This document shows, piece by piece, positions 16,827-26,809 of a stretch of 64,000 nucleotides of DNA. The number at the start of each line of letters is the position of its first letter. Position 1 is the stretch's first letter. The DNA is taken from the NCBI RefSeq assembly GCF_900103365.1, contig NZ_LT629703.1, positions 2,790,001 through 2,854,000 on the forward strand. The letters are read 5' to 3'. The notes below the pieces were generated by a model. It did not search any database, was not told the origin of the DNA, and was given only the letters and a program-made list of their open reading frames with translations. The stretch comes from Afipia sp. GAS231 (GTDB lineage: Bacteria > Pseudomonadota > Alphaproteobacteria > Rhizobiales > Xanthobacteraceae). The position numbers were made by a program, and so were the translations under genes.

Positions 16827-17132
16827 CTAAAGTTTGCCCTGCACGTCGCCGCGAAAGCCGTAGATCACGCGCTTGCCGGCGAGCGCCACCAGCTGCACGT
16901 CGCGGGTCTGGCCGGGCTCGAACCGCACCGCCGTGCCGGCGGCGATGTCGAGGCGCATGCCGCGGGCTTTCTTGCGGTCGAATTTCAGCGCGGGATTGGT
17001 TTCGAAGAAATGATAGTGCGATCCGACCTGGATCGGGCGGTCGCCGGTGTTGGCGACGTTAAGCGTCGCCGTCTTGCGGCCGGCATTGAGCTCGATCTCG
17101 CCGTCCTTGATGAAGAGCTCGCCGGGAATCAT
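16827..17132 (-). CDS. ureB: Urease beta subunit UreB
   Basis: A 101-residue structural subunit of the trimeric urease. The family pattern is complete: [19 protein letters not shown], then [40 protein letters not shown] and [13 protein letters not shown]. The start at 17132 is the conserved MIPGE; the frame continues upstream into repeat DNA (17148-17243), which is not coding. The gene is separate from ureA, as in most proteobacteria. Confidence 0.97.
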   Translation of the reverse strand: MIPGELFIKDGEIELNAGRKTATLNVANTGDRPIQVGSHYHFFETNPALKFDRKKARGMRLDIAAGTAVRFEPGQTRDVQLVALAGKRVIYGFRGDVQGKL

Positions 17133-17147
17133 TTTTTGTCTTCCTCC

Positions 17148-17243
17148 GTCATTCCGGAGCGCGCGAAGCGTGCATCCGGAAGTTCGAGATAATAACCTCT
17201 GGATTCCGGGTCTACGCCTTCGGCGCATCCCGGAATGACTGTC
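17148..17243. repeat. Dispersed palindromic repeat inside the urease operon (family E)
   Basis: CCGTCATTCCGGAGCGCGCG and GCATCCGG on the left oppose CGCATCCCGGAATGAC on the right, with TGGATTCCGGGT near the middle. It fills nearly the whole gap between ureA and ureB, which are usually only a few bases apart, so it looks inserted. It would form a stem in the ureA-ureB message. Confidence 0.8.
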
Positions 17244-17546
17244 TCACCTGATCGGCTCGTGCACGGTGACGAGTTTGGTGCCATCCGGGAACGTCGCTTC
17301 CACCTGGATGTCGTGGATCATTTCGGGAATGCCATCCATCACCTGCGCGCGGGTAATCACTTGCGCGCCTGATTGCATCAGTTCGGCGACGGTGCGGCCG
17401 TCGCGCGCGCCTTCGACGATGAAGTCGGAGATGATGGCGATCGCCTCGGGATGGTTGAGCTTGACGCCGCGCTCGAGCCGGCGGCGCGCCACCATGGCCG
17501 CCATCGAGATCAAGAGCTTGTCCTTTTCACGGGGAGACAGGTTCAT
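17244..17546 (-). CDS. ureA: Urease gamma subunit UreA
   Basis: A 100-residue urease structural subunit: [60 protein letters not shown] and [19 protein letters not shown] are all family-specific. The stop codon is the first base block of the gene and abuts the repeat described next to it. It starts 28 bases after the ureD stop. Confidence 0.98.
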   Translation of the reverse strand: MNLSPREKDKLLISMAAMVARRRLERGVKLNHPEAIAIISDFIVEGARDGRTVAELMQSGAQVITRAQVMDGIPEMIHDIQVEATFPDGTKLVTVHEPIR

Positions 17547-17573
17547 GCGAGCACTCTTAGGTGTTGGAAGAGT

Positions 17574-18410
17574 CTAACTAAGCCAGAGCCGGGGCAGCGC
17601 CACGCCGCTGGCGCGACCGAGCACGGCCATCATGTCGGCGCGGAGCCGCGCCGCATCTTGGGCACAGAAGCGCGCCATTGCAAATCCATTCCAGGCGGAG
17701 ATTCCGACCTCGCCACTGAGCGTATCGGCGGCCTCGCGGAGCCGCTCCACCACGGCCTCATCGCCCGGCACGACCAGCGCGGTGCCGATGGCGACGCCGC
17801 CGTTGGCTATGGCCGGCCGCGCCAGCTTTTCGCCGATCTCGCCGTCGAGCCGGATGGTTTCTGCAAACACGAGCTTGCCGCCGCGGCGCAGGCGCCAGCG
17901 GTCGACGAATTCGCCATGCAGCATCCGCTCGCCCATCGCCGAGCGGCCGAACACCACGATTTCGCACAACAACAGCGACGCGCTTTCCGCGAGATCAAGA
18001 TCGATGCGCCGCGAAATTCGAGCGCGGTCGAACAGGATGGTTTCCTGCGGCAGCCACGACAGATGTGCCCCCGCCTCTGCCTTCAGCGCGATGTTGAGCT
18101 CCGCGACAGGTCCGGGCGCGCGGTAGACTTTTTCGGCCGCCGCCGTTGTCAGCGTCAGCCGCGCGCCCTCGCCCGCCGTGATGGCGATATCGAAGCGGTC
18201 GCCGCCGGCGATGCCACCAGCCGTGTTGACGAATACGCCCGACAATCCCTCCGCCTCGGGCGAGGGAAACCGCACGCGCAAGGAGCCTGATTCATGCAGG
18301 ATGCCGCGGCGGGTGACGCCGTCCTGCAGACGAACGTCAAACCTCACCGCGCCCTGGGCCCGGTTGGCTGCGAAGGTCGCTGCCGCCGCGTGCGTGGTTT
18401 CGGTTCGCAT
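17574..18410 (-). CDS. ureD: Urease accessory protein UreD
   Basis: A 278-residue accessory protein that docks on apo-urease and, with UreF and UreG, channels nickel and CO2 to the site. Family landmarks are NTAGGIAGGDRFDI, TTAAAEKVYRAPG, LSWLPQETILFDRARISRRI and LLLCEIVVFGRSAMGE. It opens the urease half of the block, 44 bases after the urtE stop, and precedes ureA in the usual order. The length is normal. Confidence 0.96.
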   Translation of the reverse strand: MRTETTHAAAATFAANRAQGAVRFDVRLQDGVTRRGILHESGSLRVRFPSPEAEGLSGVFVNTAGGIAGGDRFDIAITAGEGARLTLTTAAAEKVYRAPGPVAELNIALKAEAGAHLSWLPQETILFDRARISRRIDLDLAESASLLLCEIVVFGRSAMGERMLHGEFVDRWRLRRGGKLVFAETIRLDGEIGEKLARPAIANGGVAIGTALVVPGDEAVVERLREAADTLSGEVGISAWNGFAMARFCAQDAARLRADMMAVLGRASGVALPRLWLS

Positions 18411-18454
18411 CCGTCCCCCAACGAGTTCGCCCGAAATACCGCCTGACGGTGGTG

Positions 18455-19150
18455 TTACAGCGCCATCTGGCGGCTGATTTCGGCGGGATCGAGGTTCGAG
18501 CGATCGCAGGCATATTTCACCGCGCCCCGGTCCATGACCGCGAAATTGTCGCCGAGCTCGCAGGCAAAGTCGAGATATTGTTCGACCAGCACGATCGCCA
18601 TGTTGCCGAGACTGCGCAGATAGGAAATGGCGCGGCCGATATCCTTGATGATCGAGGGCTGGATGCCTTCGGTCGGCTCGTCGAGCAGCAACAATTTCGG
18701 CCGCATCACCAGCGCGCGGCCGATCGCCAATTGTTGTTGTTGTCCGCCAGAGAGATCGCCGCCGCGCCGGCCCAGCATCGAATCCAGCACCGGAAACAGC
18801 GAAAACACGTCGTCGGGAATATTGCGGTCCTCGCGCTTCAGCGGACCAAAGCCGGTCTTGAGATTTTCCTCGACCGTCAGCAGCGGAAAGATCTCGCGGC
18901 CCTGCGGCACGAAGCCGATGCCGGCCCGCGCCCGCTCATAGGGCTTCAGGCCGGTAATGTCGTTGCCCTCCAGCTCGATCGAACCGCCCGCGATCGGGTA
19001 CTGGCCGACCATGGCGCGCAACAGCGAGGTCTTGCCGACGCCGTTGCGGCCGAGCACGCAGGTGACCTTGCCCGGTTCGGCTGTCAGCGAGACACCGCGC
19101 AACGCCTGCGCCGCGCCGTAATAGAGGCTGATATTGTCGACCTTCAGCAT
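18455..19150 (-). CDS. urtE: Urea ABC transporter ATPase UrtE
   Basis: A 231-residue LivF-type ATPase powering high-affinity urea import. Walker A is GRNGVGKTS, the signature is LSGGQQQQLAIGRAL and Walker B is LLLLDEPTEGIQPSII, the last a typical UrtE sequence. Its start lies three bases from the urtD stop, showing tight operon packing. With UrtD it forms the nucleotide-binding pair. Confidence 0.96.
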   Translation of the reverse strand: MLKVDNISLYYGAAQALRGVSLTAEPGKVTCVLGRNGVGKTSLLRAMVGQYPIAGGSIELEGNDITGLKPYERARAGIGFVPQGREIFPLLTVEENLKTGFGPLKREDRNIPDDVFSLFPVLDSMLGRRGGDLSGGQQQQLAIGRALVMRPKLLLLDEPTEGIQPSIIKDIGRAISYLRSLGNMAIVLVEQYLDFACELGDNFAVMDRGAVKYACDRSNLDPAEISRQMAL

Positions 19151-19153
19151 GGA

Positions 19154-19918
<765 letters not shown>

Positions 19919-19922
19919 GCGT

Positions 19923-21092
19923 TCACTCCGCCAGTTTCGGTTCGCTGACGCCATCTTCGCGCGCAGCACTCTCGGCGTTCGCCGACATCCGTTTCGCCTG
20001 CCACGGCTCGTACCAGGCGTTGAAGGTGCCGATGATCCCCTTCGGCAGCAGCAGCGTCACCAGGATGAACAGCGCGCCCAGCATGAACAGCCAGTACGGC
20101 GCCAGCGGGCCCGACGTGAAGACGGTTTTGGCATAGTTGACGACGATGGCGCCGAGTGCGGCCCCGATCAGCGTGCCGCGGCCGCCGACCGCGACCCAGA
20201 TCACCGCCTCGATCGAATTGCCCGGCGCGAACTCGCCGGGATTGATGATGCCGACCTGCGGCACATAGAGCGCGCCGGCAACGCCGGCCATGCAGGCCGA
20301 CAGCGTGAACACGAACAGCTTGTAGGATTCGACGCGATAACCGAGAAACCGGGTGCGCGACTCGGCGTCGCGGACCGCGATCAGGACCTTGCCGAGCTTT
20401 GACGTCACCACCGCGCGGCAGATCAGGAAAGAGATGATCAGCGCCACGCAACTGAGCAGGAACAGCGCCGCACGGGTGCCCTCGGCCTGCACGTTAAAGC
20501 CCAGGATGTCCTTGAAATCGGTCAAGCCGTTGTTGCCACCGAAGCCGAAATCGTTGCGGAAGAACGCCAGCAACAGCGCGTAGGTCATCGCCTGGGTGAT
20601 GATCGAGAGATAGACGCCGGTAACGCGGGAGCGGAACGCCAGCCAGCCGAAACAAAATGCCAGCAGGCCCGGCACCAACAACACCATCAGCGCGGCGAAC
20701 CAGAACATGTCGAAGCCGTACCAGTACCAGGGCAACTGCGGATAGTTCAGGAACACCATGAAGTCGGGCAGGATCGGGTTGCCGTAGACGCCGCGGCTGC
20801 CGATCTGGCGCATCAGGTACATACCCATCGCGTAGCCGCCGAGCGCGAAGAAGGCGCCGTGGCCGAGCGAGAGAATGCCGCAATAGCCCCAGATCAGGTC
20901 GATCGAGAGCGCCAGGACGGCGTAGCAGACATATTTGCCGAACAGCGCCACCAGATAGGTCGGCACCTGGAAGAACGAGCCTGATGGCAACAGCAGGTTG
21001 GACAGCGGGATCAGTACGCCGAGGCCGGCGACCACCAGCAGGAACACGGTGGCGCTGCGATCCAGCGAGCGCGTCAGGACATGCGGCATCAT
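19923..21092 (-). CDS. urtC: Urea ABC transporter permease UrtC
   Basis: A 389-residue LivM-type permease with about ten hydrophobic segments. Family features include DLIWGYCGILSLGHGAFFAL, FGFGGNNGLTDF and AVGGRGTLIGAALGAIVVNY. The C-terminus is a charged cytoplasmic tail (EPWQAKRMSANAESAARED). It is separated from urtB by a 226-base gap that contains a dispersed repeat. UrtB and UrtC form the membrane channel. Confidence 0.95.
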   Translation of the reverse strand: MMPHVLTRSLDRSATVFLLVVAGLGVLIPLSNLLLPSGSFFQVPTYLVALFGKYVCYAVLALSIDLIWGYCGILSLGHGAFFALGGYAMGMYLMRQIGSRGVYGNPILPDFMVFLNYPQLPWYWYGFDMFWFAALMVLLVPGLLAFCFGWLAFRSRVTGVYLSIITQAMTYALLLAFFRNDFGFGGNNGLTDFKDILGFNVQAEGTRAALFLLSCVALIISFLICRAVVTSKLGKVLIAVRDAESRTRFLGYRVESYKLFVFTLSACMAGVAGALYVPQVGIINPGEFAPGNSIEAVIWVAVGGRGTLIGAALGAIVVNYAKTVFTSGPLAPYWLFMLGALFILVTLLLPKGIIGTFNAWYEPWQAKRMSANAESAAREDGVSEPKLAE

Positions 21093-21104
21093 TGGAAGGC
21101 ACCT

Positions 21105-21297
21105 CTCCCGCTTGCGGGGGAGCGTAGGTCGCCTTTGGCGGCCGTCCTTCGGTGAGGACGCCGAAGCGAAGCTTCGGCTACGTCGCGAAGCGCGGCGGGT
21201 GGGGGCGCCTCAACAAGCGCCGGCGCTCGTGGAGAGACCCCCACCCCAACCCTCCCCCGCAAGCGGGAGAGGGAGTCAGAGCGGAGATCCCTGCGAC
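21105..21297. repeat. Long inverted dispersed repeat between urtB and urtC (family F)
   Basis: CTCTCCCGCTTGCGGGGGAG near 21105 opposes CTCCCCCGCAAGCGGGAGAG near 21257-21276, giving a stem with about 150 bases between the arms. Within the interior, a GCGAAGCTTCGGCTACGTCG stretch can also fold. A related element with a different interior lies after metH (63218-63376). No coding frame is convincing here. Confidence 0.8.
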
Positions 21298-21318
21298 AGG
21301 TGATTGCAAAAGGCGGCA

Positions 21319-22947
21319 TCATGCTTCCACCGCCCGGCCCTTGAGCGCGAACAGGCCGCGCGGCCGCTTCTGGATGAACAGGATGATCAGCACCAGAATG
21401 GCGATCTTGCCGAGCACGGCGCCGGCGACCGGCTCCAGGAACTTGTTGGCGATGCCGAGCGTGAAGGCGCCGACCAGCGTGCCCCAGAGATTACCGACGC
21501 CGCCGAACACCACCACCATGAAGCTGTCGATGATGTAGCTCTGGCCGAGGTTGGGACTGACATTGTCGATCTGCGACAGCGCCACGCCGGCAATCCCGGC
21601 GATGCCGGAGCCGAGGCCGAAGGTCAGCGCGTCGACGCGCGAGGTCGCGATGCCCATCGACGCCGCCATGCGGCGGTTCTGGGTAACCGCGCGCATCTCC
21701 AGCCCAAGCGCGGTGTAGCGCAGCATCGCGAGCAGGATGGCGAACACCGCGAGCGTGAAGCAGAGGATCCAGAGCCGGTTGTAGGTGATGGTGATCTGGC
21801 CGAGTTCGAACGCGCCGCTCATCCAGGAGGGATTGCCGACCTCGCGGTTGGTCGGGCCGAACGCGGTGCGCACCGCCTGCTGCAGCACCAGCGACAGGCC
21901 CCAGGTCGCCAGCAGCGTTTCCAGCGGCCGGCCGTAGAGGAAGCGGATGATACAGCGTTCGATCACGACGCCGAGCGCGCCGGCGACGAGGAAGGCCAGC
22001 GGCACCGCGATCAACAGCGAGTAATCGAACAGGCCGGGGTAACGGGTGCGGATGACTTCCTGCACCACGAAGGTGGTGTAGGCGCCGATCATCACCATCT
22101 CGCCATGCGCCATGTTGATGACGCCCATCACACCGAAGGTGATGGCAAGCCCGATCGCGGCGAGCAGCAGCACCGACCCCAGCGACAGGCCGTACCAGGC
22201 GTTCTGCACCGTGGACCACAGCGCCAGCGTGCGCTGAATGGCGGCGGTAGCGCCCGCCGCGGCGTTCGCAATCGCCGGCGGCTGATCGCTGCCGAGCCCG
22301 GTCAGCAGCGCCATCGCTTCCTGGTCGCCGCGCGCCTTGACGGTGGCGATGGCCTCGAGCTTCTCGACGTCGGTAGCGTCGGGTTTGTAGAGCAGGATGG
22401 CGGCGCGGGCCTCGGTAAAGGCCGCCTTCGCCGCCTTGTTGGTTTCCTTCGCCAGCGCGCCGTCGATCACGGGCAGCATGGCCTCGTCGTGGGTCTTGAA
22501 CACCGACTGGGCCGCCAGGATGCGTTTGGCGGGATCGGGCGACAGCAGCGTCAGGCCGCCAAGGGCGGCTTCCACGGTGCGGCGCAGGCGGTTGTTGAGG
22601 CGAACGGCCGCCGCATTGTCCGGCAGCTTGTCGACGGCAGCACCGGTGGCGGCATCGATGACCTTGCCGTCGGTTCCGGTGACGAAAACCTTCTTGGTAT
22701 CGGGATCGGCCGCAAGCCGTCCGTCCCCGAGCGCGCTGATGATGGCGAAGGCCAGCGGACTGCCCGAGGTCGCGACCACGCCGACGGCTTCGTCGGTATC
22801 GGAAAAATCGTCGTTGGCAAATTTGGCGACCGCGTCCTCGAACGGCCCGGCCAGGGCCGGAACGACGAAGCCCGGGACGGCAAAGGCCGCGACCAGCAGC
22901 AGCGAAAGGCAAAGCGCGCGAAGGCGATCGAGAAAATTGGCAGGCAC
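21319..22947 (-). CDS. urtB: Urea ABC transporter permease UrtB
   Basis: A 542-residue LivH-type permease. The first 34 residues are a signal peptide, and about 230 periplasmic residues follow before the TM core, the extended form typical of UrtB. The permease part starts at NAWYGLSLGSVLLLAAIG and includes GVINMAHGEMVMIGAYTTFV and FGGVGNLWGTLVGAFTLGI. The start is GTG at 22947 (MPANFLDR). It is 139 bases from urtA, a gap with a strong hairpin and a tandem palindrome. Confidence 0.94.
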   Translation of the reverse strand: MPANFLDRLRALCLSLLLVAAFAVPGFVVPALAGPFEDAVAKFANDDFSDTDEAVGVVATSGSPLAFAIISALGDGRLAADPDTKKVFVTGTDGKVIDAATGAAVDKLPDNAAAVRLNNRLRRTVEAALGGLTLLSPDPAKRILAAQSVFKTHDEAMLPVIDGALAKETNKAAKAAFTEARAAILLYKPDATDVEKLEAIATVKARGDQEAMALLTGLGSDQPPAIANAAAGATAAIQRTLALWSTVQNAWYGLSLGSVLLLAAIGLAITFGVMGVINMAHGEMVMIGAYTTFVVQEVIRTRYPGLFDYSLLIAVPLAFLVAGALGVVIERCIIRFLYGRPLETLLATWGLSLVLQQAVRTAFGPTNREVGNPSWMSGAFELGQITITYNRLWILCFTLAVFAILLAMLRYTALGLEMRAVTQNRRMAASMGIATSRVDALTFGLGSGIAGIAGVALSQIDNVSPNLGQSYIIDSFMVVVFGGVGNLWGTLVGAFTLGIANKFLEPVAGAVLGKIAILVLIILFIQKRPRGLFALKGRAVEA

Positions 22948-22972
22948 TGTACGACCCCGGCGGGAGTTTTAT

Positions 22973-23001
22973 GGAGAAGGCGGCAGCATGCCGCCTTCTC
23001 C
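22973..23001 (-). promoter_or_regulatory. Stable hairpin between urtA and urtB
   Basis: GGAGAAGGCGGCA pairs perfectly with TGCCGCCTTCTCC across a three-base loop. On the transcribed strand it is not followed by a T-run, so it is more likely an mRNA-stabilising or attenuating stem that keeps urtA message above the downstream genes than a full terminator. Confidence 0.65.
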
Positions 23002-23045
23002 GGTCTCATCTCTTGGAAGTCTTCTTGCTCTTGGAAGTCAGCTCA

Positions 23046-23088
23046 GGAGACCAGGAGGCCTGATCGGATCAGGAGGCCTGATCGGATC
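23046..23088. repeat. Tandem palindromic repeat after urtA
   Basis: AGGAGGCCTGATCGGATC is repeated twice in tandem with a partial third copy that enters the last codons of urtA. Each unit contains the near-perfect palindrome CCTGATCGGATCAGG. The adjacent CTCTTGGAAGTC also occurs twice (23010-23040). Confidence 0.75.
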
Positions 23089-24406
23089 AGGAACCCTGAC
23101 CGCCGCACTTGTTGGTCTTGGTGTTGTAGTTGCCGCACTTCTTGCCAACCCAGTCGCCGATCAGGTCCTTGGAGCCGTCGAGCTCCTTCGACCATGCATC
23201 GCCGGCCACCAGGCCCGGGGTCTTCCACACCACGTCGAACTGGCCGTTGGCTTTGATTTCGCCAATGAACACCGGCTTGGTGATGTGATGGTTCGGCAGC
23301 ATCTTGGAGGTGCCGCCGGTCAGGTTCTTGGCTTCGATGCCGGGCAGCGCGTCGATCACCTTGTCGGCGTCGGTCGACTTCACCTTCTCGACCGCCTTGA
23401 CCCACATGTCGAAGCCGATGACGTGTGCTTCCATCGGATCGTTGGTCACGCGCTTCGGGTTCTTAGTGTAGGCCTGCCAGGCCTTGATGAACTTCTCGTT
23501 GGCCGGGTCCTTGATCGACTGGAAGTAGTTCCAGGCGGCGAGATGGCCGAGCAGCGGCTTGGTGTCGATGCCGGCGAGTTCTTCTTCACCGACCGAGAAC
23601 GCGACAACCGGAATGTCGGTCGCCTTGATGCCCTGGTTGCCGAGTTCCTTGTAGAAGGGAACGTTGGCGTCGCCGTTGATGGTGGATACCACGGCGGTCT
23701 TCTTGCCGGCCGAGCCGAACTTCTTGATGTCGGCCACGATCGTCTGCCAGTCACTGTGACCGAACGGCGTGTAGTTGATCATGATGTCTTCCTGCTTGAC
23801 GCCCTTCGACTTCAAGTAGGCTTCGAGAATCTTGTTGGTGGTGCGCGGATAGACGTAGTCGGTGCCGGCCAGCACCCAGCGCTTCACCTTTTCGTCCTTC
23901 ATCAGGTAGTCGACCGCAGGAATCGCCTGCTGGTTCGGCGCCGCACCGGTGTAGAACACGTTGCGCTCGCTCTCTTCACCCTCGTACTGCACGGGGTAGA
24001 ACAGGATGTTGTTCAGCTCCTTGAACACCGGGAGCACGGACTTGCGCGACACCGAGGTCCAGCAGCCGAATACGACGGCGACCTTATCCTTGGTGATCAG
24101 CTCGCGGGCCTTTTCGGCAAACAGCGGCCAGTTCGAAGCGGGATCGACCACCACGGCCTCGAGCTTCTTGCCGAGTACGCCGCCCTTCTTGTTCTGCTCG
24201 TCGATCAGAAAGAGGATGGTGTCCTTCAGCGTGGTTTCGCTGATGGCCATGGTGCCGGAAAGCGAGTGCAGGACGCCGACCTTGATGGTGTCGTCGGCGG
24301 CTTTGGCGTTGGTGAAGGAGGCCAGGCCCAAAACCAGGCCGGCGGTCGCCGCGAGCCAGCGGCGGCGGCTCATCTTCGCTATATCGTGGGTAAGCTGTGT
24401 AAGCAT
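23087..24406 (-). CDS. urtA: Urea ABC transporter substrate-binding protein UrtA
   Basis: A 439-residue periplasmic receptor for urea and first gene of the 12-kb block. A Tat-like leader is present (MSRRRWLAATAGLVLGLASF, cleaved near NAKAADD). The mature protein has the family motifs IKVGVLHSLSGTMAISETTL, VVFGCWTSVSRKSVLPVFKE and LNNILFYPVQYEGEESERN. The start at 24406 has GGGAG about 12 bases upstream; the internal Met 12 would trim the leader but keep the RR motif. Regulation by nitrogen status is expected from the pathway, but no NtrC or sigma-54 site was convincing. Confidence 0.96.
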   Translation of the reverse strand: MLTQLTHDIAKMSRRRWLAATAGLVLGLASFTNAKAADDTIKVGVLHSLSGTMAISETTLKDTILFLIDEQNKKGGVLGKKLEAVVVDPASNWPLFAEKARELITKDKVAVVFGCWTSVSRKSVLPVFKELNNILFYPVQYEGEESERNVFYTGAAPNQQAIPAVDYLMKDEKVKRWVLAGTDYVYPRTTNKILEAYLKSKGVKQEDIMINYTPFGHSDWQTIVADIKKFGSAGKKTAVVSTINGDANVPFYKELGNQGIKATDIPVVAFSVGEEELAGIDTKPLLGHLAAWNYFQSIKDPANEKFIKAWQAYTKNPKRVTNDPMEAHVIGFDMWVKAVEKVKSTDADKVIDALPGIEAKNLTGGTSKMLPNHHITKPVFIGEIKANGQFDVVWKTPGLVAGDAWSKELDGSKDLIGDWVGKKCGNYNTKTNKCGGQGS

Positions 24407-24956
24407 GAAATGTCATCTCCCTGACGCAGGCGTAAAACGCTGCGAACGGCCCCAACGGCCGCCTGCGTTAATGGAATCGCAAGAACCATGCCACGGAGGT
24501 AAGTCCTCTTAAGCCAATGATTTATATATCGAAATTGTCTCCTTCTGCGAAATCATCGGGATTTTCTGCCTAATATTTGGTCCAAAAAAATGTATGCTTT
24601 GGCGGCAAACTATCTATTTTTTGTGCAACCATGACGGTTTGACTAAAATTCTGGCACGGTATTTTCGCTTTCGAGGCACGCCGGCGGCGGCCCGGGAAAT
24701 GGAACCCGTGAATTTCCGGCCATTTCTTAACCGCGTCGACCGATCGGGCAGTTTCACCTTGAAAGCGCCGCGTTCGTGTTCCATATGAGACACGTGACCT
24801 AGAGAATCATCAGGTCCTTGCGAGCCGCGTGTTCTGATCCCGTCCGACGGTTTCTGGCTTGCCCCTTCAGCGACCAAAACCGACGCCCCAAACACGCGGG
24901 TGTCTCAGACACCCCTCGCGCTCCTGGCCGAAAAACCGCCGGGCGCTGCTTTTTTA
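24407..24956. other. 550-bp divergent control region, urtA versus helicase
   Basis: Gene-free and AT-richer than its surroundings, especially 24515-24660. It contains the odd palindrome TTTGGTCCAAA near 24576-24590 and several A/T runs. Promoters of the urea block (minus) and the helicase gene (plus) must lie here. No GCAC-N-GTGC NtrC site and no convincing sigma-54 promoter were found. Short frames on both strands lack a ribosome site or recognisable sequence. Confidence 0.55.
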
Positions 24957-26501
24957 ATGGAAAGAACCCCTCTTTTGACCTCCTTTCAGGATTTCGGCCT
25001 CGCCGATCCCATTTCGCGCGCGCTCAAGGAAGAAAACTACGAGACGCCCACCCCCATCCAGGCCCAGACCATCCCCACCGCACTGACCGGCCGTGACGTC
25101 GTCGGCATCGCCCAGACCGGCACCGGCAAGACCGCAGCCTTCGCGCTGCCGATCCTGCACCGCCTCCTGGAAAACCGCATCAAGCCGCAGCCCAAGACCT
25201 GCCGTGTGCTGGTGCTATCGCCGACCCGCGAATTGTCGAGCCAGATCCTCGACAGCTTCAACGCCTATGGCCGCCACATCCGGCTGAGCTCGGCTCTGGC
25301 GATCGGCGGCGTGCCGATGGGCCGTCAGGTCCGTTCGCTGATGCAGGGCGTCGACGTCCTGGTCGCCACCCCCGGCCGCCTGCTCGACCTCGTGCAGAGC
25401 AACGGTTTGAAGCTCGGTTCGGTCGAGTTTCTGGTGCTCGACGAAGCCGACCGCATGCTCGACATGGGCTTCATCAACGACATCCGCAAAATCGTCGGCA
25501 AGCTGCCGATCAAGCGGCAGACGCTGTTCTTCTCGGCCACCATGCCCAAGGACATCGCGGAGCTCGCCGAAGCGATGCTGCGCGACCCCGCCCGCGTGGC
25601 AGTGACGCCGGTGGCCTCCACCGTCGAACGCATCACCCAGCGCATCATCCAGGTGGATTTCGCCGCCAAGGCCGGCGTGCTGGCCCAGCTCCTGAAGCAG
25701 GAGCCGGTCGACCGCGCGCTGATCTTCACCCGCACCAAGCACGGCGCGGACAAGGTGGTGAAAGGCCTCGCCAAGGTCGGCATCCGGGCTGACGCCATCC
25801 ACGGCAACAAGTCGCAGAACAACCGCGAGCGGGCGCTGGCGGCGTTCCGCTCAGGCGAGATCCGCACCCTGGTCGCCACCGATATCGCCGCCCGCGGCAT
25901 CGACGTCGACGGCATCAGCCATGTGGTGAATTTCGACCTGCCCAACGTGCCGGAAACGTACGTCCACCGCATCGGCCGCACCGCGCGCGCCGGCGCCGAG
26001 GGCGTGGCGATCTCGCTGATCGCCGGCGCCGAGGAAATGGGCTATCTGCGCGACATCGAGCGGCTGATCCGCATCACGTTGCCGCGCGAAGACCGCCGCA
26101 CGCCGGGCACCCGCGACGCCGCACCGGCCCCGTCGCAACGTCCGGCCCAGCACCGGGGCGGACGCTCCGCCCCGCGCGCCCACGGCGCCCGGACCCAGGA
26201 TTCCAGGGGAGATTCCCGAGGACATGAATCCAGGGGTCACGAATCCCGTGGACATGAGCAGCGTAGCCATGAATCCAGGGGACATGATGCGGCACCGGGC
26301 TCAAAAGGCCCTCGCCGTCCCCGCCGCGGCGGTGGTAATAATGCCGCGCCGCAGCCGAACCGGCACGAGCAGCCGCGCCCGGCGCAGCAGGGCGGCAAGA
26401 GCCAGGCCGGTCAAAGCGAAGGCATTCAAGGCGTCGCCTTCTTGCATCGCGAGAGCCGTCCGAATACCCAACCCAACCGTACCCATCGGCCGCAGCGCTA
26501 G
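24957..26501 (+). CDS. rhlE: DEAD-box RNA helicase, RhlE type, with repeat tail
   Basis: An ATP-dependent RNA helicase of 514 residues. Motifs in order: Q-motif ([11 protein letters not shown]), I (AQTGTGKT, near 52), Ia (PTRELSSQ), Ib (TPGRLLD), II (DEAD, near 160), III (SAT), then IV-VI ([27 protein letters not shown]). After about residue 400 the tail is low complexity: tandem SRGHE-type units (26200-26290), then Arg/Gly/Pro/Gln-rich sequence, a likely RNA-binding tail. The start is uncertain: GTG 24900, ATG 24957 and TTG 24975 are all in frame. IF-1 follows 23 bases later. Confidence 0.92.
   Translation: MERTPLLTSFQDFGLADPISRALKEENYETPTPIQAQTIPTALTGRDVVGIAQTGTGKTAAFALPILHRLLENRIKPQPKTCRVLVLSPTRELSSQILDSFNAYGRHIRLSSALAIGGVPMGRQVRSLMQGVDVLVATPGRLLDLVQSNGLKLGSVEFLVLDEADRMLDMGFINDIRKIVGKLPIKRQTLFFSATMPKDIAELAEAMLRDPARVAVTPVASTVERITQRIIQVDFAAKAGVLAQLLKQEPVDRALIFTRTKHGADKVVKGLAKVGIRADAIHGNKSQNNRERALAAFRSGEIRTLVATDIAARGIDVDGISHVVNFDLPNVPETYVHRIGRTARAGAEGVAISLIAGAEEMGYLRDIERLIRITLPREDRRTPGTRDAAPAPSQRPAQHRGGRSAPRAHGARTQDSRGDSRGHESRGHESRGHEQRSHESRGHDAAPGSKGPRRPRRGGGNNAAPQPNRHEQPRPAQQGGKSQAGQSEGIQGVAFLHRESRPNTQPNRTHRPQR
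26200..26292 (+). repeat. In-frame tandem repeats encoding SRGHE units
   Basis: About six degenerate 15-base units (for example CACGAATCCCGTGGA and CATGAATCCAGGGGA) encode [19 protein letters not shown] and related steps. They lie inside the helicase gene and preserve the frame. Copy number could vary between strains. Confidence 0.8.
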
Positions 26502-26524
26502 CCTCGATCGATCTGGAGACAACC

Positions 26525-26809
26525 ATGGCCAAAGAAGAGCTGATCCAGTTCGAAGGACTGGTGACCGAAATCCTCCCCGACGCGCGCTACCGCGTGCAGC
26601 TCGACGCCGGGCATGAGATCGTTGCCTACACCGCAGGCAAGATGAAGAAGAACCGGATCAAGACGCTGGCGGGCGATCGGGTCACGATCGAAATGTCGCC
26701 TTATGACCTGGAGAAGGGCCGCCTGATCTTCCGGCACAAGGATGAGCGTCCGAACGCCGGTGCCCCGCGTGGTGCACCGCCGCGCGGCGGCCAGTTCCGC
26801 CGCCGCTAA
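26525..26809 (+). CDS. infA: Translation initiation factor IF-1 with extended C-terminus
   Basis: A 94-residue OB-fold factor that binds the 30S A-site during initiation. The family core is present: [40 protein letters not shown], then [20 protein letters not shown] and KGRLIFRHK. Canonical IF-1 ends near residue 72. This one carries about 20 more ([20 protein letters not shown]), an Arg/Gly tail suited to RNA contact. Position beside a helicase and a cold-shock gene suggests a secondary, perhaps cold-linked, IF-1 copy; whether the main copy is elsewhere cannot be seen. Confidence 0.93.
   Translation: MAKEELIQFEGLVTEILPDARYRVQLDAGHEIVAYTAGKMKKNRIKTLAGDRVTIEMSPYDLEKGRLIFRHKDERPNAGAPRGAPPRGGQFRRR

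Noticed and set aside
24650..24668. Sigma-54-like TGGCAC box near 24652
   Set aside because: The -12 element reads TTTCG rather than TTGCA, and it points toward the helicase, not toward urtA where nitrogen control would be expected.
24614..24895. Minus-strand 93-codon frame upstream of the helicase
   Set aside because: Basic, low-quality sequence without a ribosome site, located in the divergent control region.
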